The position numbers were made by a program, and so were the translations under genes. The notes under the pieces were generated by a model. The model was not told the origin of the DNA, made no database searches, and worked only from the letters and a program-made list of their open reading frames with translations. Shown here piece by piece: positions 1-7,200 of a stretch of DNA of 7,299 nt (its first letter is position 1; each line of letters opens with the position of its first letter). Source of the DNA: Flavobacterium sp. (GTDB lineage: Bacteria; Bacteroidota; Bacteroidia; Flavobacteriales; Flavobacteriaceae); the NCBI GenBank assembly GCA_003449615.1, contig DMHA01000398.1, positions 1 through 7,299 on the forward strand, in the 5' to 3' direction.

Positions 1-1
1 A

Positions 2-28
2 CCTACAAGGTTTTTAAAACCTTGCAGG
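2..28. repeat. Imperfect 27-bp palindrome at left edge
   Basis: Two 13-nt arms (left CCTACAAGGTTTT, right AAAACCTTGCAGG) surround a single central T. They pair at 12 of 13 positions; the one mismatch is A5 against C25. The sequence is unrelated to the 33-bp palindromes further right, but it has the same plan: a GC-containing outer arm and an A/T-only centre. It may be a second REP-like family or the terminator of a gene outside the window. The element starts at the window edge, so its full extent is unknown. No gene is visible between it and position 118. Confidence 0.7.
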
Positions 29-118
29 ATTTCAAATATAGCTATAAATCAATGATTTAACTATCGAACTCAGGTTAAAAGGATTGTTTATTTTAATATT
101 TAAAAAATTATAATTCCT

Positions 119-1132
119 ATGTGGTTTATTCCCAGTAAAAACAATCCAGTTTTAGTGCATCATAACGCTGTTTTTTATAAATTGCCTTTGCTTATTTTTG
201 TTTTTTCATTTTATACTATTCAAGCCCAAATACCTATGAAAATTCCGCCTAGTTTACAAAAAGGAGATACGATAGCCCTAGTGGCAACAGCCCGAAAAAA
301 CATCGACGACAACCTGAAACCCGCTATAGATTTACTGCACAGTTGGGGTTTGGAAGTTGTGATTGGAAAATCTATTGGGTTGGATAACAATCAATTGGCG
401 GGAACTGACGAAGAACGTGCCTCCGATTTTCAGCAACAATTAGACAACCCCAATATCAAAGCCATTTGGTGTGTTCGTGGTGGTTACGGTACCGTTCGAA
501 TGATAGACTTATTGGATTTTACAAAATTCAAACAAAGTCCAAAATGGATTGTAGGTTTCAGCGATGTGACTGTAATTCACAGTTATATCAACAACCTAAA
601 CATTGCTACCATTCACGGTGCGATGCCAATAACTGTGGCAAGAGCCAGTGTAGAATCGATAGAAAGTTTGCGTAAATCCCTTTTTGGCGAAAGCCTGAAT
701 TATGAAATTCCTTTTGATATTGCCAATAGATTGGGCAATGCCAAAGGCGAAATTGTGGGCGGCAATTTGTCTATTTTGTACAGCCTGATGGGTTCGAATG
801 CTCAAATCGATTGCAAGGGAAAAATACTTTTCATCGAAGACTTGGACGAATATTTGTACCACATCGACCGAATGATGATGAGTTTGAAACGTTGTGGTTG
901 CTTCGATGATTTGAATGGGTTAATCGTGGGCACGATGACCAAAATGAAAGACAATGATATTCCTTGGGGCAAAAACGCCAACCAAATTATCGAAGATGTA
1001 ACCAAAGGATATTCGTTTCCAGTGCTTTATAATTTTCCCGCCGGACATTTTCGCGACAACCGAGCCTTGATTTTTGGCAAACAAGTTTCATTGGAAATAA
1101 GTAAAGAAACTTCAAAACTTACTTTTGAGTAA
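119..1132 (+). CDS. S66-family LD-carboxypeptidase-like serine peptidase, possibly exported
   Basis: This is a member of the LdcA/MccF (peptidase S66) family. Its typical members remove the terminal D-alanine from the L,D bond of murein tetrapeptides during cell-wall recycling. The core begins with a KGDTIALVATARK strand-turn (residues 48-60) and has an RGGYG motif at 120-124. The three family catalytic residues are in their expected contexts: Ser148 in GFSD, Glu240 in LFIED and His310 in PAGH. From Met40 (nt 236) the protein is 298 aa, the usual length for the cytosolic enzyme. The longer frame adds a hydrophobic segment (residues 22-34) ending in a signal-peptidase-I-like QAQ site near 35-37, which suggests export to the periplasm. 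The extra 20-residue n-region is long; a GTG at 155 would give a more compact signal peptide. I see no Shine-Dalgarno to decide the start. yraN follows 59 nt downstream on the same strand. MccF-like detoxification of a peptide-nucleotide is a less likely alternative role. Confidence 0.92.
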   Translation: MWFIPSKNNPVLVHHNAVFYKLPLLIFVFSFYTIQAQIPMKIPPSLQKGDTIALVATARKNIDDNLKPAIDLLHSWGLEVVIGKSIGLDNNQLAGTDEERASDFQQQLDNPNIKAIWCVRGGYGTVRMIDLLDFTKFKQSPKWIVGFSDVTVIHSYINNLNIATIHGAMPITVARASVESIESLRKSLFGESLNYEIPFDIANRLGNAKGEIVGGNLSILYSLMGSNAQIDCKGKILFIEDLDEYLYHIDRMMMSLKRCGCFDDLNGLIVGTMTKMKDNDIPWGKNANQIIEDVTKGYSFPVLYNFPAGHFRDNRALIFGKQVSLEISKETSKLTFE

Positions 1133-1150
1133 TCCTCAAACTCCCATCTC

Positions 1151-1185
1151 CCCACTTCCCACTTCTAACCTCTAACCTCTAACTT
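1151..1185. repeat. Degenerate tandem heptamer tract
   Basis: Five consecutive 7-nt units can be read in the spacer between the S66 peptidase and yraN: CCCACTT, CCCACTT, CTAACCT, CTAACCT, CTAACTT. The pyrimidine-rich character extends left to about 1133. The plus strand is almost free of G over the whole 1133-1190 spacer. The tract is non-coding and ends 6 nt before the yraN start codon, so it would lie in the 5' leader if the two genes are co-transcribed. Confidence 0.7.
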
Positions 1186-1191
1186 TCAAAA

Positions 1192-1551
1192 ATGGCTGAC
1201 CACAACGATTTAGGAAAACTAGGCGAAGAAATGGCTGTTGAATTTCTTGAAAAAGAGGGCTATGAAATTATAGAAACCAACTGGAGATTTCAAAAAGCTG
1301 AAGTAGATATTATTGCCAAAAAAGAAAATACGCTCGCCATTATTGAAGTGAAAACCCGTTCTTCTCTCGATTTTGGCTTGCCTCAAGAATTTGTAAAACC
1401 TAAAAAAATTCAACTTTTGGTGAAAGCCGTAAACGAATATGTTATAAGAAATGATTTAGAAGTTGAGGTTCGGTTTGATATTATTGCGGTTCACCTAGAA
1501 GGCAAATCTTTGGTTATTGAACATTTAGTAGATGCGTTTTATCATTTTTAA
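1192..1551 (+). CDS. yraN: YraN / UPF0102 family putative nuclease-fold protein
   Basis: A 119-aa protein of full family length. YraN proteins are widespread, have a Holliday-junction-resolvase-like PD-(D/E)xK fold and no firmly established role. The N-terminal LGKLGEEMAVEFLEKEGYEIIETNWR stretch (residues 7-32, read as the family helix plus first strand) is typical. The presumed metal-binding core is visible: E37-V-D39 in the AEVDIIAK strand, then E52-V-K54 in IIEVKTR. A later RFDIIAV strand (94-100) is also conserved. Many homologues have GEIDLIA where this one has AEVDIIA, a conservative difference that keeps the acidic pair. The start is set by the ATG directly before ADHNDLGKLGE. It lies 59 nt after the S66 peptidase gene and may share its transcript. 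It is probably cytosolic; I see no signal or membrane segment. Confidence 0.93.
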   Translation: MADHNDLGKLGEEMAVEFLEKEGYEIIETNWRFQKAEVDIIAKKENTLAIIEVKTRSSLDFGLPQEFVKPKKIQLLVKAVNEYVIRNDLEVEVRFDIIAVHLEGKSLVIEHLVDAFYHF

Positions 1552-1571
1552 TCGCATTTATTATTGTTTGA

Positions 1572-1603
1572 TTTGTAACAAATTGTTTTTTTATTTATAT
1601 TTG
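1572..1603 (+). promoter_or_regulatory. Bacteroidota-type promoter for the ACT-domain gene
   Basis: A TTTG at 1572-1575 (the -33 element) is followed by a 20-nt spacer and TATATTTG at 1596-1603, which matches the -7 consensus TAnnTTTG of Flavobacterium and Bacteroides housekeeping promoters. Transcription would start around 1608-1612, giving a leader of about 45 nt before the ATG at 1656. I found no TAnnTTTG match in the other intergenic gaps. Confidence 0.7.
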
Positions 1604-1655
1604 CTGACCCATTTGTAAGATTATCACAAATATTCCATAAAAAAACAACTAATTT

Positions 1656-2312
1656 ATGAAAACCGTATCTTCCATTGTAGAAAATTACATCAAAACAAAG
1701 CCTTTTTTGTTGAATGCCCTGTCTTTAGGCATCATCAATTTGACTTCATTGTCCAGAAATATTATGGTCGAATTGGAGTCGGAATTTGGCAAAGAAGTCA
1801 AGCAAGGTGCAGTTGTCATGGCGCTGAAACGACTTACCGAAGAGTTGGATTTTAGACTCAATCACAAGATAAATAAGGTAATAAAAAACATTGGCGAAAT
1901 CACAGTTCGGTCCGCATTGACCGATTATACTTTTGCGGCTTCGGACACCGTTTTGAACAAACAAGCCGATTTGATTACAGATATTAACGGTTTTTCAGAT
2001 ATTTTTTACACTTCTTCAAGAGGCGTGAATGAAACCAATATTGTGGTTAGCAATAGCGTTAATCATCTGGTTGATAAACATTTTGCGAATGAAAAATTAA
2101 TTCAAAAACTAGAAAACTTAGCTTCGATTACCGTAAAATTACCTAAAGAAAACATCGTTGTTCCAGGAATTTATTATTTCATTTTCCAACGTTTGGCTTG
2201 GGAAGGAATCATCATCAACGAAGTGATTTCTACTTCAAACGAATTTACCATTTTAGTAAGCGAAAACGAAGTGGATGTGGCTTTTAAAGTGATTAAGGAT
2301 TTGAAGAATTAA
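1656..2312 (+). CDS. Small ACT-domain protein (aspartokinase regulatory-domain-like, no kinase domain)
   Basis: A 218-aa protein of a type I recognise from Flavobacteria, where homologues are often labelled aspartate kinase. The last 50 residues (about 169-218: VPGIYYFIF, then AWEGIIINEVISTS, then a strand and a final helix) match the ACT-domain pattern of aspartokinase. ACT domains bind amino acids as allosteric ligands. Residues about 81-160 have a strand-helix-strand pattern that could be a second, diverged ACT unit. The N-terminal 60 residues are helical and could form a small winged-helix-like or dimerisation module. No kinase motifs are present and there is no room for them, so catalytic aspartokinase activity is unlikely; a sensor or regulatory role is inferred. 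The ATG is in good position after a clear promoter. The gene is followed by the first 33-bp palindrome, a likely terminator. Confidence 0.78.
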   Translation: MKTVSSIVENYIKTKPFLLNALSLGIINLTSLSRNIMVELESEFGKEVKQGAVVMALKRLTEELDFRLNHKINKVIKNIGEITVRSALTDYTFAASDTVLNKQADLITDINGFSDIFYTSSRGVNETNIVVSNSVNHLVDKHFANEKLIQKLENLASITVKLPKENIVVPGIYYFIFQRLAWEGIIINEVISTSNEFTILVSENEVDVAFKVIKDLKN

Positions 2313-2326
2313 TAATTTTATGCTCC

Positions 2327-2359
2327 AAAGCTTCCAGCCTTTTAAAGGCTGGAAGCTTT
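2327..2359. repeat. 33-bp REP-like palindrome, copy 1
   Basis: Perfect 16-bp arms (AAAGCTTCCAGCCTTT and its reverse complement) flank a central T. The two bases before it are CC, as in the other two copies. It lies 14 nt after the ACT-domain gene and 42 nt before the RAYT start codon. It is a candidate RAYT substrate and also has terminator features (see the terminator entry). Confidence 0.95.
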
Positions 2360-2361
2360 TT
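2327..2361 (+). terminator. Putative intrinsic terminator of the ACT-domain gene
   Basis: The copy-1 palindrome would fold in RNA as a strong hairpin with a GC-rich mid-stem and an A/U loop region. It ends in a run of five T on the plus strand. Of the three copies this has the best U tract. Its position just after the stop codon fits a terminator that also insulates the RAYT gene from upstream transcription. Confidence 0.5.
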
Positions 2362-2401
2362 AAAGTCAGAACCTATTTAATTCAAAATAAAACAATTAAT
2401 T

Positions 2402-3010
2402 ATGAATCCAATTCCCCTTGAAAATGGCAAATATTATCATATTTACAACAGAGGAAATAATGGAATTGATTTGTTTTATGATGTAGAAAACTACAATCAT
2501 TTTTTAAGACTTTACGCTAAATATATTGACCCAATAGCAGAAACCTTTGCGTGGTGCTTGATGAAAAATCATTTTCACTTTCTTGTTTATATCAAAGAAA
2601 CCGATGAAATTGACATCACAAAATTGGAATATTCTTCAACTGATAAGCCAAAAACTGTAAAAGCATCAAAACAATTTTCAAATTTATTCAATGCTTATAC
2701 ATTGGCAATGAATAAACGGTATAACCGAACTGGAAGTGTATTCCAGAAAAACTTTAAAAGAAAAGTTGTCGCTTCGGAAAACTATTTTCAAAAACTGATT
2801 TATTATATTCACAATAATCCCGTTCACCACAAATTTACTGAACATATCGTAGAATATCCTTGGAGTTCTTATGGCACAATTATTTCAACAAAAGAAACAA
2901 AACTACAACGCCAAAGGGTTATAGAGATTTTTAATGATTTGGACAACTTCAAACAGTATCATTCTATAAATCAGAATTTAGAAGAAATTGAAGATTTGAT
3001 TATTGAGTAA
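2402..3010 (+). CDS. REP-associated tyrosine transposase (RAYT), HUH/Y1 family
   Basis: A 202-aa member of the Y1_Tnp/RAYT family: single-domain HUH endonucleases related to IS200/IS605 TnpA that bind and nick single-stranded REP hairpins. The N-terminal YYHIYNRGNNG (residues 11-21) is the family signature. KNHFHFLV (55-62) contains the metal-binding HUH pair His57-Phe-His59. GSVFQKNFKRKVV (111-123) corresponds to the conserved loop and strand of the family. YIHNNPV (135-141) carries the likely nucleophile Tyr135. All expected catalytic elements are present and the frame is intact, so it should be active. The roughly 40-residue tail is acidic and variable. One 33-bp palindrome lies 42 nt upstream and another 25 nt downstream, which fits a cognate enzyme-substrate unit. 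I see no consensus promoter, and upstream copy 1 may limit read-through, so expression may be low. Whether it mobilises itself or only the palindromes cannot be told from one locus. Confidence 0.93.
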   Translation: MNPIPLENGKYYHIYNRGNNGIDLFYDVENYNHFLRLYAKYIDPIAETFAWCLMKNHFHFLVYIKETDEIDITKLEYSSTDKPKTVKASKQFSNLFNAYTLAMNKRYNRTGSVFQKNFKRKVVASENYFQKLIYYIHNNPVHHKFTEHIVEYPWSSYGTIISTKETKLQRQRVIEIFNDLDNFKQYHSINQNLEEIEDLIIE

Positions 3011-3018
3011 ATTTCATT

Positions 3019-3030
3019 CAAAGCTTTCAG
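3019..3030 (+). repeat. Degenerate half-copy of the palindrome arm
   Basis: CAAAGCTTTCAG matches CAAAGCTTCCAG at 3035-3046, the start of palindrome copy 2, in 11 of 12 bases, 16 nt away in direct orientation. It could be a remnant of an older copy or of an imprecise insertion. Twelve bases is short, so chance remains possible. Confidence 0.4.
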
Positions 3031-3035
3031 TTACC

Positions 3036-3068
3036 AAAGCTTCCAGCCTTTAAAAGGCTGGAAGCTTT
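3036..3068. repeat. 33-bp REP-like palindrome, copy 2
   Basis: The 16-bp arms are identical to those of copies 1 and 3, but the central base is A instead of T. It is again preceded by CC. It sits 25 nt after the RAYT stop codon and 44 nt before the next gene. On the plus strand it is followed by an A run, so it lacks a good terminator U tract in that direction. Confidence 0.95.
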
Positions 3069-3112
3069 AAAAAACTTAAAAAACGTTTATTTATTCCTAA
3101 ACTGTAATTAAA

Positions 3113-4162
3113 ATGAAAATATATATTGTACTGTTTTTACTAGCATTTCAAATGGTTTTTTCTCAAGAAATTACAGTAAAAGGAAAAGCATTTAATTCAG
3201 GAAAATTCAATGACCGCATTGTTTATATTGTAAAGAATGACACCATAAACAAACTAAGAACACACAATCATTCTTTATATGAAAATTGGAAAAAGAATTC
3301 AAAATTTGAAAATACAAACGATGATTCCTATCGAGAAATCTCTAAAAATTTTGGAAGTGATGTACTATTATTTAAAAATAAAAATTATAACACTCATACT
3401 GATAGCTTAGGTAATTTTGAAATAAAAGCCAAATTATCGGACTCTCTTTTTTTTGAATCCCATTGGCATACAACTAAAAAATTCTTGGTTAAGGATTTAG
3501 TAAAGAAGAAAAAAAATACCGTTAAATTAAAATTGGAAACTTGTGAAGTTTGGCCTACTCATCCTGAAAAGCCAACAAAACTCTACGTATTCATTGGTAA
3601 AAAAATAAAAGTGTGGGTATCTCCATCAAGTTATTGTAATATGAGGCCTTTAACTTCTAGGATATTATCAAAATATATAGTAGTTAAAAATATTTATGGC
3701 AATTTTAAAAAAGACACTATCCAATTTACAACTTATCCTCCACATTCAGAACTAATCCGCCAAAATTACAACCCATTTAGGACAAGTTTTTCGCAATATG
3801 ACTATTGCTTATTGTATGTAGCGGAATACAAAGACGAATTACTTCAAGCAACATATGTTTTTGATGATGTATATATGACAAAAGAAGGAAAATGGGCAAC
3901 TCCTTTGAAACCAAAAGGATTACGCAATACAATCTCTCCCGATTTATTTAAACCAACCAAAATAAATTTTATCACTCCAATTGAGTTTGAATATGAAGAA
4001 AAATTTGAAAAGTCAATAAAAGAAAATTTCCCTGAAGTCTATACTAAAATAAGTGATGGTAAAATTTCAGTAGATTATGGCTATTATGTTGAAGATTTAT
4101 TTGAAATTAGAAAAGCAGGAGTATTGAAAGAGTATGAATATTTAATGACTAGAGAAGATTAA
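3113..4162 (+). CDS. Secreted protein of unknown function with N-terminal carboxypeptidase-regulatory-like region
   Basis: I do not recognise this 349-aa protein as a named family. Residues 1-17 form a compact signal peptide (MKIY, hydrophobic core, VFS) with likely cleavage before Gln18, so it should reach the periplasm or cell surface; there is no lipobox cysteine or later membrane segment. The mature N-terminus (ITVKGKAFNSGKF) and a TDSLGNFEIKAKLSDSLFFE stretch (97-116) resemble the small beta-sandwich, carboxypeptidase-regulatory-like domains common in Bacteroidota surface proteins. Residues about 155-262 form a beta-rich region (KLYVFIGKKIKVWV, YGNFKKDTIQFT, YCLLYVAEYKD, VYMTKEGKWA) that may be a second domain. 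Cysteines are few (144, 175, 232). It starts with ATG after an A-rich leader. It is visibly more AT-rich than the housekeeping genes here and is bracketed by palindrome copies 2 and 3, consistent with accessory DNA. Confidence 0.75.
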   Translation: MKIYIVLFLLAFQMVFSQEITVKGKAFNSGKFNDRIVYIVKNDTINKLRTHNHSLYENWKKNSKFENTNDDSYREISKNFGSDVLLFKNKNYNTHTDSLGNFEIKAKLSDSLFFESHWHTTKKFLVKDLVKKKKNTVKLKLETCEVWPTHPEKPTKLYVFIGKKIKVWVSPSSYCNMRPLTSRILSKYIVVKNIYGNFKKDTIQFTTYPPHSELIRQNYNPFRTSFSQYDYCLLYVAEYKDELLQATYVFDDVYMTKEGKWATPLKPKGLRNTISPDLFKPTKINFITPIEFEYEEKFEKSIKENFPEVYTKISDGKISVDYGYYVEDLFEIRKAGVLKEYEYLMTRED

Positions 4163-4173
4163 TTATAATTTCC

Positions 4174-4206
4174 AAAGCTTCCAGCCTTTTAAAGGCTGGA
4201 AGCTTT
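4174..4206. repeat. 33-bp REP-like palindrome, copy 3
   Basis: It is identical to copy 1 over all 33 bases, including the central T, and is preceded by CC. It lies in the 68-nt gap between the convergent ends of the secreted-protein gene (11 nt away) and mfd (24 nt away). In that place it could act as a shared bidirectional terminator, although neither side carries a long T run beyond the stem. Confidence 0.95.
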
Positions 4207-4230
4207 AAATTAAAAGAAGCGTTAAACAAA

Positions 4231-7200
4231 TCAACCACCCAACATCTCCATCAATTCCAATGCTCTTCTCGTAGTTTTCACATTATCAAAAGTCAATAAA
4301 AGTCGCAAGCCTGCTGGCGTTTGTTTTTCTTTCATTACACAAATAGCACTGTTTTTTTGCACAAATTGAATTACTTGATGAAAACGGCTGGAAGTATAAA
4401 AATCCGATTGTTGATCCGCCACAAAATAGCCAATCATCTTGCCTTTTTTCATTACTAATTTCTCGATTCCTACTTTGGTAGCAATCCATTTGATGCGAAT
4501 GCTATTCATCAAAGCCAAGGCTCGTGGTGGCATTGGACCAAAACGATCAATTAGTTTATTTTGGAAAACAACGAGTTCTTCTTCATTTTTTACATTGCTC
4601 AATTCGTTGTACAAACTCAATCTTTCCGTCACATTATTGATGTATTCATCTGAAAATAACAACTCAAAATCTGTGTCGATTTGTAGGTCTTTTACGTATT
4701 CTTTTTCGACTCCGCTATCTTCATTTTCATACAAATCCTTGAACTCGTTTTCTTTCAATTCATCGATGGCTTCGTTCATTATTTTTTGATAGGTGTCGAA
4801 ACCTATTTCGTTAATGAAACCCGATTGCTCGCCTCCCAATAAATCGCCTGCTCCACGAATTTCCAAATCCTTCATCGCAATATTGAAACCGCTTCCCAAT
4901 TCTGAAAATTGTTCCAAAGCTTGAATTCGTTTTCGGGCATCGTCCGTCATTGCAGAATAGGGTGGGCAAATAAAATAACAGAAGGCTTTCTTGTTGCTTC
5001 GACCCACACGACCTCGCATTTGGTGCAAATCGGAAAGTCCAAAATTATTGGCATTGTTGATGAAAATGGTATTCGCATTCGGGACATCCAATCCACTTTC
5101 GATGATGGTTGTCGCCACCAAAACATCGAATTCGCCGTTCATAAAAGCCAACATTAATTCCTCGAGTTTGCTGCCTTCCATTTGACCGTGACCAATTCCT
5201 ACTCGGGCATCGGGCACCAAACGCTGAATCATTCCCGCCACTTCCTTGATATTCTCAATTCGATTGTTGACAAAGAAAACCTGTCCGTTGCGTTGAATTT
5301 CATACGAAATGGCATCCCGAATCGTTTCTTCGTTAAAACCAACCACATTCGTTTCGATAGGATAACGATTGGGTGGAGGTGTTGTAATCACCGATAAATC
5401 GCGTGCCGCCATCAATGAAAACTGTAAAGTTCTAGGGATTGGCGTTGCTGTTAAGGTCAAGGTATCCACATTGGCAGCGATGGTCTTAAGTTTGTCTTTG
5501 ACGTTCACGCCAAATTTTTGCTCCTCATCGACAATTAACAAGCCAAGATCTTTAAACACCACATTTTTGTTGACCAATTGATGTGTTCCAATGACTATAT
5601 CGAGTTTTCCCTCGGCTAATTGTTGGAGGGTTTCCGCTTTTTGTTTGGCAGTTCTAAAACGGTTTAAATAACCCACAGAAACGGGCATATCCTTCAACCT
5701 TTCTGTAAAAGTTCTATAATGTTGGTACGCCAAAATCGTGGTGGGAACTAGAACAGCCACTTGCTTGGAATTGTCCACCGCTTTGAAAGCGGCACGAATT
5801 GCCACTTCGGTTTTTCCGAAACCAACATCGCCACAAACCAAGCGATCCATTGGTCGGTCACTTTCCATATCGGCTTTGACTTCTGCAGTCGATTTGGTTT
5901 GGTCGGGGGTGTCTTCGTAAATGAAGGAACTTTCCAATTCGTTTTGCAAATAACTGTCGGGTGCAAAACGGAAGCCTTTTTCCAGTTTTCTTTTGGCATA
6001 CAATTGAATCAAATTGAACGCAATGTGTTTGACTCTCGCTTTGGTTTTTTGCTTTAGAATTTTCCAAGCATTCGACCCCAATTTATAAATTTTAGGTGGC
6101 GTTCCGTCTTTTCCGTTGTATTTCGAAATTTTGTAAAGCGAGTGAATGCTTACATACACAATGTCATTATCGGCATAAACGAGCTTGATGGCTTCTTGGG
6201 TTTTGCCTTCTACCTGAATTTTTTGCAGGCCTCCAAATCGTCCAATTCCGTGATCAATGTGCGTGACATAATCGCCAACAGACAAAGTGGTCAATTCTTT
6301 TAAAGTAATATTTTGCTTTTTCGAAACATTGCTTTTGATGTTGAATTTATGATAACGTTCGAAAATCTGATGGTCGGTATAGCAAGCCAATTGATTTTCC
6401 TCATCAATAAATCCTTGATAAATAGGCAAAACAATCGTGTTGTATTGCTTTCGAAAATTCTCGGAGTTTTCTTCGTCTAAAGTCTGAAAAATATCGTGAA
6501 ACCTTTTGGCTTGAGCTTCATTGGCACAAAACAAATAATTTTTGTAACCGTTGAAATGATTGTCATTCAGATTATTTAACAATAAATCGAATTGTTTGTT
6601 GAACGATGGTTGCGGTTTGATGTGAAAATCGAATGTTTTCGTAACTTTATAAATCGGCTTGGCAGTCAATTCTACAATCGAAAAATCGAGGCTTTTTTTA
6701 ATGAATTCCTTTTGGTTCAAGAACAATTGTTCTGGTGCAATATGATTTATCGTGGCGTTTAGATTTTCGAAAATCTCAGTAGCTTTGGCAAATAATTTAT
6801 CCAATTTAGAGAAAAGTAAATCCGTATTTTGGATAAAAATTACCGTTTGATTGTTGATGTATTCCAAGAAGCTTTCGCGATTTTCCTGAAAAAATTTATT
6901 CTCGACATTGGGAATAATCGTGATTTTCTTTTGTTTTTCGATTGACAATTGCGTTTCTACATCAAAGCTTCGGATGCTATCGACTTCGTTACCAAAAAAC
7001 TCTATTCGGTACGGATTTTCATTGGAAAACGAAAATACATCAACAATACCACCACGGACTGAAAATTCGCCGGGTTCGGTAATGAAATCGACTCTTTTGA
7101 ATTCATATTCAAACAATACTTCATTGATAAAATCGATGGAAACCTTGTCGCCAACGGCAACTTTCAAAGTGTTTTTGTCCAACTCTTTTCTTGTAACGAC

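Noticed and set aside
37..46. Perfect 10-bp palindrome TATAGCTATA as an operator
   Set aside because: Short A/T-dominated palindromes are expected by chance in this composition and there is no second copy or clear promoter beside it.
596..1005. Minus-strand open frames inside the S66 peptidase gene
   Set aside because: The plus-strand frame contains the complete catalytic set; the antisense frames have no family signature or start context.
2325..3070. A classical insertion sequence with terminal inverted repeats and target duplication
   Set aside because: The flanking palindromes are each self-complementary hairpins in the same orientation, not a DDE-type inverted pair, and I see no matching short duplication outside them; this fits HUH/REP biology better.
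2327..4206. Three spaced repeats as a CRISPR-like array
   Set aside because: Spacing is about 0.7 and 1.1 kb with genes in between, no short spacers and no cas genes.
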